A stretch of DNA of 64,000 bases from Halomonas ramblicola (GCF_030409215.1 NZ_JAUFPL010000018.1:219219-283218), one strand, 5' to 3'. Counted from the first letter of the stretch, positions 28,366 through 48,429 are shown. Notes: generated by a model from the sequence alone, not told the origin. Translations and numbers: made by a program.

Positions 28366-28985
28366 GTCTCAAGGCCGAGATGCGCCGCCTGCGCGACCTG
28401 GACTGGCGGGAGCTGGACATCAAGGAGGCCGGCGGCTGGCCCTGGTCGCTGCAGCTGATCTGCTGCCTGCTGCTGCTGGGGCTGACCTTCGCCGGCATGC
28501 ACTGGTACCTGGCCTCGCCCGCCAGGGAGGAACTCGACCAGGTGCGCGCCGAGGAGGCGAGCCTGCTGCGCGACTACCGCAGCAAGGCGGCCCAGGCCGC
28601 CAACCTGGAGGCGATGCGCGAACAGACGGGGGTTCTCGAGGCGCGGATGGCCGAGCTGCGCGAGATGCTGCCCACCGGCGCCGAGGTACCCGCCCTGATC
28701 GACAACATCAGCGAGACGGCCATCGACAACCAGCTGGCCATCGACTACATCCGGCTGCGTGGCGCCGAGAACCGCGAGCACTACATCGAGCAGCCCTTCG
28801 ACATCCAGGTGCAGGGGGACTACCACCGCATCGCCTCCTTCCTGGCCGGGGTGGCCGGCCTGTCGCGCATCGTCACCCTCCACGACATGACGCTGACCCC
28901 CGAAGGGGACAGCGGCCAGCGGCTGCGGCTCTCCATGCTGGCCAGGACCTACAGCTACCGGCAGGACGAGGAGGGCGCACAATGA
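28362..28985 (+). CDS. pilO: Type IV pilus assembly protein PilO
   Basis: Inner-membrane partner of PilN in the periplasmic alignment subcomplex. The 207 residues have a cytoplasmic N-terminus, one membrane helix (about 26-46), a coiled coil (EELDQVRAEEASLLRDYRSKAAQAANLEAM region, about 52-100) and a periplasmic ferredoxin-like domain ending with the RIVTLHDMTLTPEG strand. Overlaps both neighbours by four bases. Confidence 0.93.
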   Translation: MSLKAEMRRLRDLDWRELDIKEAGGWPWSLQLICCLLLLGLTFAGMHWYLASPAREELDQVRAEEASLLRDYRSKAAQAANLEAMREQTGVLEARMAELREMLPTGAEVPALIDNISETAIDNQLAIDYIRLRGAENREHYIEQPFDIQVQGDYHRIASFLAGVAGLSRIVTLHDMTLTPEGDSGQRLRLSMLARTYSYRQDEEGAQ

Positions 28986-29509
28986 ACGATCGCCGCCTGG
29001 GATTCGTCATCGCCGTCGGGCTGCTCGTGCTCGCCGCCGGCTGCGCCGACCCCCAACTGGGGGCTCTCGACCGCGAGCTGGCCGGCATCCGCAGCGACCC
29101 CGGGTCGATACCCGACATCACGCTGCCGGAGATACCGGACTACGCGCCCGTGTCCTACGAGGAGGCCGACCGGCGCAGCCCCTTCATCGCGCGCCTGCCC
29201 GAGGCCGAGCAGTCGCCCCGGGGTTCCGAGGAGCTGGCGCCCGACCTGTCGCGCCAGCGGGAGCCACTGGAGGCCTTCGACCTGGGCGAGCTGGCGCTGG
29301 TCGGGACCCTGACCCAGAACGGCCAGCCCTCGGCGCTGGTGCGGGCGCCCGACGGCCAGGTGCACCGGCTGCGGGTCGGCAACTACATGGGTAGCGATTT
29401 CGGACGCATCGTCAGCATCACCTCATCAACGGTGCAGCTGGTCGAGGTCGTGTCCACCGGGCGCGGCGGCTGGATCGAGCGCACGACGCGCCTGGAGCTC
29501 GACGACTAG
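28982..29509 (+). CDS. pilP: Type IV pilus lipoprotein PilP
   Basis: Inner-membrane lipoprotein that links PilN/PilO to the PilQ secretin. The 175 residues have a lipoprotein signal with lipobox LAAGC (Cys21), a flexible linker (about 25-90) and a C-terminal beta-sandwich (LVGTLTQNGQPSALVRAPDGQVHRLRVGNYMG ...). It overlaps pilO by four bases and lies 53 bases before pilQ. Confidence 0.93.
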   Translation: MNDRRLGFVIAVGLLVLAAGCADPQLGALDRELAGIRSDPGSIPDITLPEIPDYAPVSYEEADRRSPFIARLPEAEQSPRGSEELAPDLSRQREPLEAFDLGELALVGTLTQNGQPSALVRAPDGQVHRLRVGNYMGSDFGRIVSITSSTVQLVEVVSTGRGGWIERTTRLELDD

Positions 29510-29562
29510 AACAGCCAATCGCCGGCTCGAACGGGGCGGCGTCAAGCGGGGGGAAGGGAACA

Positions 29563-31653
29563 ATGCTATCAACCATCATGAAGCGTGGCACCGCGACACT
29601 GCTGATGCTGACCGTCTCCGGCTTCGCCCTGGCGGCCACGACCCTCGAGGACCTCGACTTCCGCCAGGGCAGCGGGGGCGAGCTCGAGGTGGACCTGAAC
29701 TTCTCCGGCCCGGTGCCCGAGGTGAGGGGCTACCGGCTGGACGATCCGGCACGCTTGACCATCGACCTGGTCGATACCGACAACCGCCTCGACCAGCGCC
29801 GCTACGACCTGGGGATCGGCGGCGTCCGGCAGGTCACCGCCCTCGAGGCAGGGGCGCGCACCCGGCTGGTGTTCGATCTCGAGGGGCCGCTGCCCTACAA
29901 CACTCGCGAGCAGGGCAACCGCCTGCGCCTGGCCATCGGTGGCGGTGCCACCGATACCGGGGTGGCCGACACTTCGGAGCCGGCACCGGTCGCCAGCGCG
30001 GCACCCGGCGAGTCCGAGCCGGCTTCCAGCCGCCCGGCGAGCGGCGGGCCCAGCGTCGAGAACATCGACTTCCGCCGTGGCGATGAGGGGGCCGGTCGGT
30101 TGATCGTGACCTTCGACCGCGCCGGGGTGGACGCCCGGGTGCGCGAGAGCGGTCGCAACCGCATCACTGCCGAGCTGATGGGTGTCGACCTGCCGGCCTC
30201 GCTCGACCAGGTCTACGACGTCAGCGACTTCGGCACTCCCCTGCGCCGGGTGACGCCCCGCGTCGGCCGCAACGGCATAGTCCTGGACATCGAAGGCAGC
30301 GGCGATTACGCCATGGTCTCCACCCAGAGCGGTCGCCGGCTGACCATCGAGGCGCAGCCGGTCACCCGGCAGGAGCAGGAGCGGCGGGTGCGCGAGCAGT
30401 TCCCCTACACCGGCGAGCGCATCACCCTCAACTTCCAGGACATCGAGGTGCGCTCGGTGCTGGCGATCATCGCCGACTTCACCGGCCTCAACCTGGTGGC
30501 CAGCGACAGCGTCCAGGGGCGCGTCACCCTCAACCTCGAGGACGTGCCCTGGGACCAGGCCCTGGACCTGGTGCTCAAGAGCCATGGCCTGGCCAGCCGC
30601 CAGGAGGGCAATGTCATCGTGGTGGCCCCGGCCAATGAACTGGCCCAGCGCGAGCAGCTGGAGCTGGAGACCCGCGAGCAGCTGGAGACCCTGGCGCCGC
30701 TGGAGACCGAGTACATCCAGATCAAGTACTCCAAGGCCCAGGATCTGGCCGCGCTGTTGAGGGGTGAAGGCGAGGACGGTTTCGGGTTGCTGACGGAGCG
30801 GGGGCGCGTGGCGATCGATTCGCGCACCAACACCCTGCTGATCCAGGACACCGCGGAGCAGATCGCCAACATCATGGAGACCCTCGAGCGGCTGGATGTG
30901 GCGGTTCGCCAGGTGCAGATCGAGGCGCGTATCGTCATCGCCAGCGACAGCGCCTCCCGCGAACTGGGAGTCAACTGGGGGCTGTCCAACAACGAGGGGA
31001 CACCCCCCAATGACCTCAATGCCTCCGGGGCATCCGATGGTACCCCCTTCTTCGGCAATGGAGGCCTGGCCGTGGATCTCGGGCCGAATGGCACCGACGC
31101 CACTACCTTTGCCTTCGGCTACCTCTCCGGTGACGTCTTGCTCGACCTCGAGCTGCGTGCCCTGGAGAGCGATGGCAAGAGCTATACGCTCTCCCAGCCG
31201 CGGGTCATTACCGCCAATCAGCAGCCGGCGCTGATCAAGCAGGGCCAGGAGCGCGCCTTCCGCGAGGCGGCCGCCAGCGGGGCGGCGGCCCTGGAGTTCA
31301 AGGAGGCGGTGCTCTCCCTGGAGGTGACGCCGCAGATCACCCCGGACAATCGCATCATCATGGACGTGGGCATCACCAACGACACCTTCGGTGAGTCGGA
31401 GATCGCCGGTGAAGAGCCGCCGATCAACAAGAGCGAGATCCAGACCCAGGTGCTGGTGGACAACGGCGAGACCGTGGTGCTGGGCGGCATCCTGCAGACC
31501 GAGGAGCTGCGCAACCTGACCAAGACCCCCTTCCTGGGCGACATTCCGGTGCTCGGCAACCTCTTCCGGTATACCCAAGAGAGCAATGAGAAGGTAGAGT
31601 TGCTGGTATTCATCACTCCCCGGATACTGGACGACGGCGTGGCCCTTCGCTGA
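29563..31653 (+). CDS. pilQ: Type IV pilus outer-membrane secretin PilQ
   Basis: Forms the outer-membrane gate through which pili pass. The 696-residue precursor has a signal peptide (about 1-29), two AMIN domains (about 30-115 and 160-260) that bind peptidoglycan, the secretin short N-terminal domain ([22 protein letters not shown]), an N1/NolW domain ([15 protein letters not shown]) and the C-terminal secretin pore with the signature [13 protein letters not shown] near the end. The start is uncertain between 29563 (good purine-rich site) and the Met five codons later. It shares one base with aroK (TGATG). Confidence 0.95.
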   Translation: MLSTIMKRGTATLLMLTVSGFALAATTLEDLDFRQGSGGELEVDLNFSGPVPEVRGYRLDDPARLTIDLVDTDNRLDQRRYDLGIGGVRQVTALEAGARTRLVFDLEGPLPYNTREQGNRLRLAIGGGATDTGVADTSEPAPVASAAPGESEPASSRPASGGPSVENIDFRRGDEGAGRLIVTFDRAGVDARVRESGRNRITAELMGVDLPASLDQVYDVSDFGTPLRRVTPRVGRNGIVLDIEGSGDYAMVSTQSGRRLTIEAQPVTRQEQERRVREQFPYTGERITLNFQDIEVRSVLAIIADFTGLNLVASDSVQGRVTLNLEDVPWDQALDLVLKSHGLASRQEGNVIVVAPANELAQREQLELETREQLETLAPLETEYIQIKYSKAQDLAALLRGEGEDGFGLLTERGRVAIDSRTNTLLIQDTAEQIANIMETLERLDVAVRQVQIEARIVIASDSASRELGVNWGLSNNEGTPPNDLNASGASDGTPFFGNGGLAVDLGPNGTDATTFAFGYLSGDVLLDLELRALESDGKSYTLSQPRVITANQQPALIKQGQERAFREAAASGAAALEFKEAVLSLEVTPQITPDNRIIMDVGITNDTFGESEIAGEEPPINKSEIQTQVLVDNGETVVLGGILQTEELRNLTKTPFLGDIPVLGNLFRYTQESNEKVELLVFITPRILDDGVALR

Positions 31654-32195
31654 TGCAGGCACTACCCAACCTGATCCTGATCGGCCCCATGGGGGCCGGC
31701 AAGAGCACCATCGGCCGCCTCCTGGCGGCCGAGCTTTCTCGCGACTTCCTCGACAGCGACCACGAGATCCAGGCGCGCTGCGGCGCCGACATTCCGTGGA
31801 TCTTCGACGTCGAGGGCGAGGCGGGCTTCCGCGATCGCGAGACCCAGATGATCGACGAGCTGACCGGCCGCGAGGGCGTGGTCATCGCCACCGGCGGCGG
31901 TGCCGTGCTGCGCGAGGAGAATCGCCGCATGCTGCGCGAGCGCGGCACCGTCATCTACCTCTTCACCACCGTCGAGCAGCAACTCCGGCGCACCGCCAAG
32001 GATCGCAACCGCCCGCTGCTGCAGCGTCCCGACCGCGAGGCGGTACTGCGCGAGATGTTCGGCGTGCGCGATCCGCTCTATCGCGCCACCGCGGATCTCA
32101 CGGTGCGCACCGACCGGCGCGGCCCGCGGTCGGTGGTCAACGACATCGTCCGGCGCGTCACGCGGCTGGTCGATCCCCTGCAATGCAAGGCCTGA
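31653..32195 (+). CDS. aroK: Shikimate kinase
   Basis: Phosphorylates shikimate at the 3-hydroxyl, the fifth step of chorismate synthesis. The 180 residues contain Walker [10 protein letters not shown], the shikimate-binding [11 protein letters not shown] and GFRDRE segments, the ATGGGAVL motif and the adenine-contacting RNRPLL lid region. It overlaps the pilQ stop by one base and precedes aroB by four, so it belongs to the pilMNOPQ-aroKB run. Confidence 0.96.
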   Translation: MQALPNLILIGPMGAGKSTIGRLLAAELSRDFLDSDHEIQARCGADIPWIFDVEGEAGFRDRETQMIDELTGREGVVIATGGGAVLREENRRMLRERGTVIYLFTTVEQQLRRTAKDRNRPLLQRPDREAVLREMFGVRDPLYRATADLTVRTDRRGPRSVVNDIVRRVTRLVDPLQCKA

Positions 32196-32199
32196 ACCC

Positions 32200-33309
32200 A
32201 TGACCGAGACCCTGAGTGACCCGCGCACCCTCGAGGTGGCGCTGGGTGAGCGCAGCTATCCCATCCATATCGGCCCCGGTCTGCTCGGTGACCCCGGGCG
32301 CCTGGCCCCCTACCTGGCCGGCCGCCAGGTGATGATCGTCACCAATGAGGTGGTGGCGCCGCTGTATCTCGAACGCTGCCGGGCGGGGCTCCCCGCGGAT
32401 ACCGAGGTGCGCGAGCTGGTGCTGCCCGATGGCGAGGCGACCAAGAGCCTGGCCAGCGTCGAGCGCATCTGGGATGCCCTGCTCGAGGCCGGCTTCAACC
32501 GCCGCTGTACCCTGGTCGCCCTGGGCGGCGGGGTGATCGGCGACATGGTGGGCTTCGCCGCCGCCTGCTACCAGCGTGGGGTGGCCTTCATCCAGGTGCC
32601 CACCACCTTGCTGGCCCAGGTGGACTCCTCGGTGGGCGGCAAGACCGGGGTCAACCATCCGCTGGGCAAGAACATGATCGGCGCCTTCTGGCAGCCCCGG
32701 GTGGTGCTGATCGACACTAACACCCTCGCCAGCCTGCCGCCGCGCGAGCTCTCCGCGGGGCTCGCCGAGGTGATCAAGTATGGGCTGATTCGCGACGCCG
32801 ACTTCCTGGCCTGGCTGGAGCAGGCCATGTCCGACCTGCGCGCGCTGGAGGCCGCGGCGCTGACCCGGGCCATCGAGCGTAGCTGCACCCTCAAGGCGGA
32901 GATCGTCGCCGAGGACGAGACCGAGCAGGGGGTGCGCGCGCTGCTCAACCTGGGCCATACCTTCGGCCATGCCATCGAGGCCCACCAGGGCTACGGTGCC
33001 TGGTTGCATGGCGAGGCGGTGGGGGCGGGCATGCTGATGGCCGCCGAGCTCTCGCGGCGGCTGGGCTGGCTGGACGACGGCGACGTCGCCAGGGTCCGCG
33101 CGCTGCTCGAGGCCGCCGAGCTGCCCCGGGTCGCCCCGGCGGGAATGGGCGCGGAGGACTTCCTGTCGCGCATGCGCCTCGACAAGAAGAACATCGACAG
33201 CCGGCTGCGGTTGATCCTGCTGAAGGCACTGGGCGATGCCTGCCTGCACGACGCCACCCCACCGGAGACGCTGCACGCGCTGTTGACGCAGTTCCCGCGC
33301 GATGGTTGA
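32200..33309 (+). CDS. aroB: 3-dehydroquinate synthase
   Basis: NAD- and metal-dependent cyclisation of DAHP to 3-dehydroquinate, the step right after the DAHP synthase at 290. The 369 residues include [13 protein letters not shown] (NAD binding), [28 protein letters not shown] and the metal-binding histidines in [17 protein letters not shown] and WLHGEAV. The start is [20 protein letters not shown]. In Pseudomonas a SPOR-domain gene lies between aroB and gltB; none is present here. Confidence 0.96.
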   Translation: MTETLSDPRTLEVALGERSYPIHIGPGLLGDPGRLAPYLAGRQVMIVTNEVVAPLYLERCRAGLPADTEVRELVLPDGEATKSLASVERIWDALLEAGFNRRCTLVALGGGVIGDMVGFAAACYQRGVAFIQVPTTLLAQVDSSVGGKTGVNHPLGKNMIGAFWQPRVVLIDTNTLASLPPRELSAGLAEVIKYGLIRDADFLAWLEQAMSDLRALEAAALTRAIERSCTLKAEIVAEDETEQGVRALLNLGHTFGHAIEAHQGYGAWLHGEAVGAGMLMAAELSRRLGWLDDGDVARVRALLEAAELPRVAPAGMGAEDFLSRMRLDKKNIDSRLRLILLKALGDACLHDATPPETLHALLTQFPRDG

Positions 33310-33337
33310 TGGCTGGCCCGCAGGCTTCACGGATGCT

Positions 33338-33367
33338 CGACGCCCGCACGTCCTCGTGCGGGCGTCG
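33338..33367 (+). terminator. Hairpin terminator after aroB
   Basis: Perfect 12-bp stem CGACGCCCGCAC (33338-33349) with GTGCGGGCGTCG (33356-33367), six-base loop, 28 bases after the aroB stop. The T-rich tail is poor. Confidence 0.65.
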
Positions 33368-33497
33368 TCGTTCGGGGAGGCGCCTCAGGCATTGAATCCG
33401 CATGCCTTATGCGCTATCGGCATGGGGTGATGATAGGGAATTAGACTAAAGTATAGGTGCTGCGCTGCGGCGTCGAACAGGCGTTTTTCGAGCGCGC

Positions 33498-33523
33498 AAG
33501 CCCTTGAGTTGGCGGGCTTTTTT
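33498..33523 (+). terminator. Intrinsic terminator inside the gltB upstream region
   Basis: Stem AAGCCC (33498-33503) with GGGCTT (33514-33519) followed by a run of six T (33518-33523). No open reading frame precedes it, so it would end a short leader or small RNA started downstream of the aroB terminator, about 210 bases before gltB. Confidence 0.6.
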
Positions 33524-33734
33524 CGCCTGCGCACTTGGGCAAGTCGTGGATTTCACGGAGTTTTTCGAGGCGAGGTGGGGTGCCGGCGTTGCGCGATGGC
33601 GGTCAGGGTCGCTATGCTGTACGGCCTTTTGCCGCGCGGATGAACGCCCGATTTCGGGTAGTCGTGAAAAATAAAAAACCGAATATTATTACACGATCCA
33701 TCCGTAAAAGAAACCCTATATTCGAGGCGCGCCA

Positions 33735-39684
<5,950 letters not shown>

Positions 39685-39710
39685 GGCCACGATTAAAGGT
39701 GAGGTTGCGA

Positions 39711-43822
<4,112 letters not shown>

Positions 43823-43905
43823 GCGAACAGCGTTGCCTTTCGCGCGACATCGTGTAGGAAATCGCTGACATTTAGGCGAGGAGATCGCCGCCATATGAGC
43901 GAAGC

Positions 43906-43936
43906 AGCCGGCACCCAAGGTGCCGGCTATTTTTTT
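43906..43936 (+). terminator. Strong intrinsic terminator after eno
   Basis: Perfect 10-bp stem AGCCGGCACC (43906-43915) with GGTGCCGGCT (43919-43928), three-base loop, followed by A and seven T (43930-43936). Confidence 0.92.
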
Positions 43937-43960
43937 AACCTATTGATTTGTTTTGTTTTT

Positions 43961-43978
43961 GTTTCGGTGTCTCGAAAC
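43961..43978. promoter_or_regulatory. Inverted repeat GTTTCG-N6-CGAAAC upstream of the RNA candidate
   Basis: Perfect six-base arms with a six-base spacer, the same geometry as the GacA/UvrY box (TGTAAG-N6-CTTACA) but different bases. It lies about 75-95 bases before the presumed RNA start. Regulator unknown. Confidence 0.35.
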
Positions 43979-43984
43979 GGTGAC

Positions 43985-44005
43985 GAGTGGCGAGTGGCGA
44001 GTGGC
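43985..44005. repeat. Heptamer tandem repeat GAGTGGC x 3
   Basis: Three perfect head-to-tail copies, between the inverted repeat and the promoter-like pair. Same 7-base period as the arrays at 4423, 8657 and 39874 but a different unit. Confidence 0.85.
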
Positions 44006-44020
44006 GGCGCCGAAGACGGC

Positions 44021-44048
44021 TTGTGTTGCACTGCCGCTCTGCCAGAAT
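44021..44048 (+). promoter_or_regulatory. Candidate sigma-70 promoter of the RsmZ/CsrB-like RNA
   Basis: TTGTGT (44021-44026), 16-base spacer, CAGAAT (44043-44048). It would start transcription near 44053-44056, at the beginning of the GGA-rich segment. Confidence 0.4.
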
Positions 44049-44054
44049 GGACAC

Positions 44055-44228
44055 CGGGACAAGGGGGCATGGGACGATGCCCTCGGCAGGATGCAACGGG
44101 ATGCTTTGGGTGATGCGCCAGGTGCGGCAGGACGCCGTTCCCGGGCAGGGAAGACATCACGGGAGTCTGGGCGGAGGGAGCCGCCCGAGGATGGGCTTGG
44201 AGCGGGCGGCCTGCGGGCCGCCTTTTTC
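44055..44228 (+). ncRNA. Putative CsrA-sequestering small RNA (RsmZ/CsrB family)
   Basis: About 175 bases with 12 GGA triplets counting from 44049, ending in an intrinsic terminator (stem 44205-44211 with 44216-44222, then five T). At least three hairpins show GGA in the loop: GGGCAT/ATGCCC with loop GGGACG (44065-44082), CGGC/GCCG with loop AGGAC (44125-44137) and GGGCGG/CCGCCC with loop AGGGAG (44169-44186). This is the binding-site architecture of RNAs that titrate CsrA/RsmA. In Pseudomonas rsmZ also lies beside fdxA, in the rpoS-fdxA gap. CsrA itself is encoded at 55067. No TGTAAG-N6-CTTACA GacA box was found, and the exact 5' end is inferred. Confidence 0.7.
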
Positions 44229-44276
44229 TCTTCGGTGTTCTCCTTCTTCTGTCCTGGGGTGCAGGTCAGAAGCGAC

Positions 44277-44306
44277 AGCGCCGGCCGTCTCGTGACGGCC
44301 GGCGCT
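44277..44306 (-). terminator. Hairpin terminator downstream of fdxA
   Basis: Perfect 13-bp stem (44277-44289 with 44294-44306) with a four-base loop, 34 bases after the fdxA stop. It also lies downstream of the RNA candidate's own terminator. Confidence 0.65.
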
Positions 44307-44339
44307 TGTCGTTGTGCATGGCTAACGTCGGCGGGCGGG

Positions 44340-44663
44340 TCAGCGCTCGAGGTGCTCGAGCTTGCCGGACTTGCCGTCCCACTCCTCGGCGTCGGGGAGC
44401 GGATCCTTCTTCTCGCTGATGTTGGGCCACACCTCGGACAGCTCGGCGTTGATCTCGATGAACTGTTCCTGGCCCTCGGGCAACTCGTCCTCCGAGAAGA
44501 TCGCCTCGGCGGGGCACTCCGGCTCGCACAGGGCGCAGTCGATGCACTCGTCGGGGTGGATCACCAGGAAATTGGGGCCCTCATAGAAGCAGTCCACCGG
44601 ACAGACCTCGACGCAGTCGGTGTACTTGCACTTGATGCAGTTCTCGGTGACGACGAATGTCAT
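44340..44663 (-). CDS. fdxA: Seven-iron ferredoxin FdxA
   Basis: Small electron carrier with one 3Fe-4S and one 4Fe-4S cluster. The 107 residues begin [30 protein letters not shown] and continue with [16 protein letters not shown], the cysteine spacing of Azotobacter ferredoxin I, with the family tail ending KLEHLER. The mutS-fdxA adjacency matches Pseudomonas. The 190 bases upstream, up to repeat copy C, are AT-rich near 44720-44760 and probably hold its promoter. Confidence 0.96.
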   Translation of the reverse strand: MTFVVTENCIKCKYTDCVEVCPVDCFYEGPNFLVIHPDECIDCALCEPECPAEAIFSEDELPEGQEQFIEINAELSEVWPNISEKKDPLPDAEEWDGKSGKLEHLER

Positions 44664-44853
44664 GCCACTCTTCCCTCCCTCATGGCCGGGTTGGCCGCAC
44701 CAGGGCGGGCCGCGACCGATGTGAATAGTAAAAGGTAATAAAAACCAGGTTTCTTATTCTAAGGCGTCCGGTGATCCGTCCATTCTAGTCGCCGCCGCCC
44801 GGCCGCCGCAAGCGAAGCGCCCGCACACTGAAGCAATCCTGATGGCTCAGAGC

Positions 44854-44963
44854 GAGAGGCGCCGGGGGCAGGCCGTAGGGGAGGTCCTACGCCAAGGATG
44901 GCGTCGGTAGCGCCCAGGGATGGGTTCATAGCGCCTCCCCGCAGGCCTGCCGCCGGATCAGCC
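44854..44963 (-). repeat. Palindromic intergenic repeat, copy C (about 110 bp)
   Basis: Reverse-oriented copy of the element at 1359 and 14082. Its stem reads GGGGAGG/CCTCCCC where copies A and B have GAGGGGG/CCCCCTC, two compensatory pair changes. Outer arms CCGGCGGCAGGCC and GGCCTGCCCCCGG also covary with copy A. It lies between fdxA and the end of mutS. Confidence 0.8.
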
Positions 44964-45003
44964 CGAGCGATGCTTGCTATCTGCTGCAATATCCTGATCG
45001 GTA

Positions 45004-47586
45004 TCAGAGTGCCTCCCGCCAGCGGTAGAGCAGCTCCAAGGCCTGGCGTGGCGTCAGCTCGTCGAGGCTGAGGCCGCCGAGCTCCTCCACCAGGGGATGG
45101 GGGGCGCTGGCGAAGAGGTCGTTCTGCACCGGCATGGTCGCGCCCCCGACGGCGGGGCGGCCGCCCTGGTCGACCTCCTGCTGCTCCAGCTGGGCGAGCT
45201 TCTCCCGGGCCCGGGCGATCACCCCCTGGGGCACGCCGGCCAGCTGGGCCACCTGCAGGCCGTAGCTCTGGCTGGCGGGCCCGTCCTCCACCCGGTGCAT
45301 GAAGACGATGCCGTCGCGATGCTCGGCCGCCGTCAGGTGCACGTTGGCGACCCCTTCGGCCTGGTCGGCCAGTGCCGTCATCTCGAAGTAGTGGGTGGCG
45401 AAGAGGGTGAAGGCGCGGGAGCGGGTCAGGTGTTCGGCGCTGGCCCAGGCCAGCGACAGGCCGTCGAAGGTGCTGGTGCCGCGGCCGATCTCGTCCATCA
45501 GCACCAGGCTGTGGTCGGTGGCATTGTGCAGGATGCTGGCGGTCTCGGTCATCTCCACCATGAAGGTGGAGCGCCCACCGGCCAGGTCGTCCGAGGAGCC
45601 GATACGGGTGAAGATGCGGTCCACCGGGCCGATCTCGGCGGCGTCGGCGGGCACGAAGCTGCCGGTGTGGGCGAGCAGTACGATCAGCGCCGCCTGGCGC
45701 ATGTAGGTGGACTTGCCGCCCATGTTGGGCCCGGTGATGACCAGCATCCGCCGCTCGTCATCCATGATCAGGTCGTTGGGCACGAAGGGGGCATCGGAGA
45801 CCCGCTCGACCACCGGGTGGCGGCCGCCGCGGATCACGATGCCGGGAGCCTCGTGCAGCCGTGGGCGCACGAAGTCCAGGGCCTCCGCCCGCTCGGCGAA
45901 GGCCGCCAGCACGTCCAGGGCGGCCAGGGCCCGGCCGGTGGCCTGCAGGTCGCCGAGCTCGGCATTCAGGGCCTCGAGCAGGCCGTCGTAGAGCAGCTTC
46001 TCCCGGGCCAGGGCGCGGGACTTGGCCGACAGCGCCTTGTCCTCGAACTCCTTGAGCTCGGGGATGATGAAGCGTTCGGCGTTCTTCAGCGTCTGGCGGC
46101 GGATGTAGTCCGCCGGGGCGTCGCGGGCCTGGGCGCGGGGGATCTCGATGTAGTAGCCATGCACGCGGTTGTAGCCCACCTTGAGGCCGGGCAGGCCGGT
46201 GCGCTCGCGCTCCCGGGCCTCCAGCTTCACCAGGTAGTCGCCGGCGTGCTCGGCGAGCCCGCGGTGCTCGTCCAGCTCGGCGTCGAAGCCCCCGGCGATC
46301 ACCCCGCCGTCGCGGATCACCACCGGCGGGTTCTCCACCAGGGCGTGGGTCAGGGTGTCGGCCAGCTCGGGATAGGGACGAATGTGGCGCTTCAGATCGT
46401 CCAGGGCGGTGCCCTCGGCGTAGCCGGCCAGCGCGGCCTCGAGTTCGGGCAGGGCGTTGAAGGCGTCGCGCAGCCGCGCCAGGTCGCGGGGCCGCGCACT
46501 GTAGAGGGCCACCCGGGCGAGGATGCGCTCCACGTCACCGATCGCCTTGAGCGAGGTGCGCAGGATCGCGTAGCCCTCGGTATCGAGCAGGGCGGCCACC
46601 GCGGCCTGGCGGGCCTGCACCTGGTCACGGCCGCGCAGCGGGCGGTTCAGCCAGCGCTTGAGCAGCCGCGAGCCCATGGCGGTGGCGGTGGCGTCGAGCA
46701 CGCTGGCCAGGGTGTTGTCGGTGCCGCCCCCCAGGTTGATGTCGATCTCCAGGTTGCGGCGGCTGGCGGCGTCGATCACCACGGCGTCGTCGCGACTCTC
46801 CACGCCGATGGCGGTGACATGGGGCAGGCGCGAGCGCTGGGTGTCCCGGGCGTACTCCACCAGTACGCCGGCGGCGGTGATGGCCGCGGCGAGGTGGGCG
46901 CAGCCGAAGCCACGCAGGTCCTGCACCGCGAACTGGTCGCACAGCAGGCGGGTCGCGCTCTCGGGGTCGAACAGCCAGTCGCTCTGGCGGCGCAGGCCGC
47001 GCCGCCCCTCCAGTGCCGCGGGCAGGGCCTGGCTCTCGGCCACCAGCAGCTCGGCGGGGTCGAGGCGCTGCAGCTCGGCGAGCATCTCGCCCTCGTCCTC
47101 GACCTCCAGCACGCTGAAGCGGCCGCTGGAGAGCTCCAGCCAGGCCAGGCCGATGCGCTCCGCGGTCGCGTGCACGCAGACCAGCAGGTTGTCGCGGCGG
47201 GCGTCGAGCAGCGCTTCGTCGTAGAGGGTCCCGGGGGTGACGATGCGCACCACGCGGCGCTCCACCGGGCCCTTGGCGGCGGCGGGGTCGCCGATCTGTT
47301 CGCAGATCGCCACCGACTCCCCGGCGGCCACCAGGCGCGCCAGGTACCCCTCGGCGCTGTGGTAGGGCACGCCGGCCATGGGGATCGGCTTGCCGGCGGA
47401 CTGGCCGCGCTGGGTCAGGGTGATGTCCAGCAGGGCCGCGGCGCGCCGGGCGTCATCGTAGAACAGCTCGTAGAAGTCGCCCATGCGGTAGAAGAGCAGC
47501 ACGTCCGGGTGTTCGCGCTTGATCTTCAGGTACTGGGCCATCATGGGCGTATGGGAGGAGATCCCCGTGGAAGCCACGTCATTCAT
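45004..47586 (-). CDS. mutS: DNA mismatch repair protein MutS
   Basis: Recognises mismatches and small loops. The 860 residues show the mismatch-contacting [14 protein letters not shown] (Phe-x-Glu, near 35), connector and lever domains, the ATPase Walker [16 protein letters not shown], Walker [18 protein letters not shown] and the C-terminal helix-turn-helix dimerisation part. The start at 47586 gives [23 protein letters not shown]; ribosome site is weak. The much longer open frame upstream to 48660 is a shadow of other genes. Confidence 0.96.
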   Translation of the reverse strand: MNDVASTGISSHTPMMAQYLKIKREHPDVLLFYRMGDFYELFYDDARRAAALLDITLTQRGQSAGKPIPMAGVPYHSAEGYLARLVAAGESVAICEQIGDPAAAKGPVERRVVRIVTPGTLYDEALLDARRDNLLVCVHATAERIGLAWLELSSGRFSVLEVEDEGEMLAELQRLDPAELLVAESQALPAALEGRRGLRRQSDWLFDPESATRLLCDQFAVQDLRGFGCAHLAAAITAAGVLVEYARDTQRSRLPHVTAIGVESRDDAVVIDAASRRNLEIDINLGGGTDNTLASVLDATATAMGSRLLKRWLNRPLRGRDQVQARQAAVAALLDTEGYAILRTSLKAIGDVERILARVALYSARPRDLARLRDAFNALPELEAALAGYAEGTALDDLKRHIRPYPELADTLTHALVENPPVVIRDGGVIAGGFDAELDEHRGLAEHAGDYLVKLEARERERTGLPGLKVGYNRVHGYYIEIPRAQARDAPADYIRRQTLKNAERFIIPELKEFEDKALSAKSRALAREKLLYDGLLEALNAELGDLQATGRALAALDVLAAFAERAEALDFVRPRLHEAPGIVIRGGRHPVVERVSDAPFVPNDLIMDDERRMLVITGPNMGGKSTYMRQAALIVLLAHTGSFVPADAAEIGPVDRIFTRIGSSDDLAGGRSTFMVEMTETASILHNATDHSLVLMDEIGRGTSTFDGLSLAWASAEHLTRSRAFTLFATHYFEMTALADQAEGVANVHLTAAEHRDGIVFMHRVEDGPASQSYGLQVAQLAGVPQGVIARAREKLAQLEQQEVDQGGRPAVGGATMPVQNDLFASAPHPLVEELGGLSLDELTPRQALELLYRWREAL

Positions 47587-47784
47587 GGGTGTGTCGCTGA
47601 CTCGGTTTGCTCTTGGGGCATCGACGGGGCAGGCGCGCGGTGTGGCGCGACCTTGCCGCCCCCGGCTCGACAATGGGCGCAAGGGTAGCATGAGCGGAGC
47701 GGCGCGGGCATCCGCGGGGGAACCCTTCGGGGTGTCGCCGTTGTCCATGGGAAGGCGGGCAAAGCGCGGCGAGGAGGAAAATCG

Positions 47785-48429
47785 ATGCTGGTCAGGCATG
47801 CCGAGAACCATAGTGGTCGCGACTTCTTCGTCGGCGACCTGCACGGCCAGTGGCATCGGTTCGAGGCCGCCCTGGCCAGGGTCGACTTCGATCCGGGACA
47901 CGACCGGCTGTTCTCGGTGGGCGACCTGATCGACCGCGGCGACGACTCCCTCGCCTGCCTGAACCTGGCGCTCAAGCCCTGGTTCTTCGGGGTGCGCGGC
48001 AACCACGAGCTGCTGGCCCTGGATGCCCTGGCCGGCACGGATGACCGGGCCTGGGCGCTGTGGATGATCAACGGTGGCGGCTGGGCGCTGCACGAGGAGC
48101 CCGGGGACCTGAGGCGACTGCTGGAGGCGGCCCTGGCGCGCCTGCCCCATGCCCGGGAGGTCGAGGTGGCAGGGCGCCGCATCGGCATGGTGCACGCCGA
48201 GCCCCCCGCGGACTGGGCTGGCATCGAGGCGGCCGACGCCCACCAACTGGTCTGGGGCCGCCGCCGGATCGCCCGGGGCGATGCCACCCCGGTGGTCGGC
48301 ATCGATGCCGTGGTGGTGGGGCATACCATCGTGCCCGAGCCGCTGACCCTGGGCAACGTCCACTACATCGATACCGGTGCCTTCCGCACCGGCCGCCTGA
48401 CGCTGGTCGAGGCGCGCACCCTGCTGTAG
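47785..48429 (+). CDS. Metallophosphoesterase, PrpA/PphA-like protein phosphatase
   Basis: A 214-residue calcineurin-like phosphatase. Metal-binding motifs appear in order: [10 protein letters not shown] (about 14), [12 protein letters not shown] (about 44), GVRGNHE (about 68), and a VVVGHT (about 183) with a final His. Small bacterial relatives (PrpA, PphA) dephosphorylate protein Ser/Thr/Tyr, others cleave dinucleotides; substrate cannot be decided from sequence. The gene is divergent from mutS, with 198 bases between, and stands alone before pncC. Confidence 0.85.
   Translation: MLVRHAENHSGRDFFVGDLHGQWHRFEAALARVDFDPGHDRLFSVGDLIDRGDDSLACLNLALKPWFFGVRGNHELLALDALAGTDDRAWALWMINGGGWALHEEPGDLRRLLEAALARLPHAREVEVAGRRIGMVHAEPPADWAGIEAADAHQLVWGRRRIARGDATPVVGIDAVVVGHTIVPEPLTLGNVHYIDTGAFRTGRLTLVEARTLL

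Larger units (their letters stand above)
33310..33734 (+). other. 425-base aroB-gltB intergenic region
   Basis: No gene is seen here. It holds the aroB terminator (33338-33367), an AT-richer stretch near 33430-33457 that may contain a promoter, an intrinsic terminator at 33498-33523, a weak promoter-like pair TTGCGC (33589-33594) and TATGCT (33613-33618) with 18 bases between, and an AT-rich leader (33667-33722) running into the gltB ribosome site GAGG. The internal terminator suggests either a small transcript or premature termination ahead of gltB. Confidence 0.5.
43823..44339. other. 517-base eno-fdxA intergenic region
   Basis: No protein gene is seen. From left to right it holds the eno terminator (43906-43936), a T-rich stretch, an inverted repeat (43961-43978), three heptamer repeats (43985-44005), a promoter-like pair (44021-44048), the GGA-rich RNA candidate (about 44055-44228) with its own intrinsic terminator, and the hairpin that ends fdxA (44277-44306). 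Confidence 0.7.

Noticed and set aside
33717-33722. TATATT just before gltB as a -10 element
   Set aside because: It is 12 bases from the start codon and would place the transcription start inside or after the ribosome site; no -35 is present at 16-18 bases.
43823-44020. GacA-type box (TGTAAG-N6-CTTACA) upstream of the RNA candidate
   Set aside because: No match was found on either strand; only a GTTTCG-N6-CGAAAC repeat of similar geometry exists, which is reported separately with low confidence.
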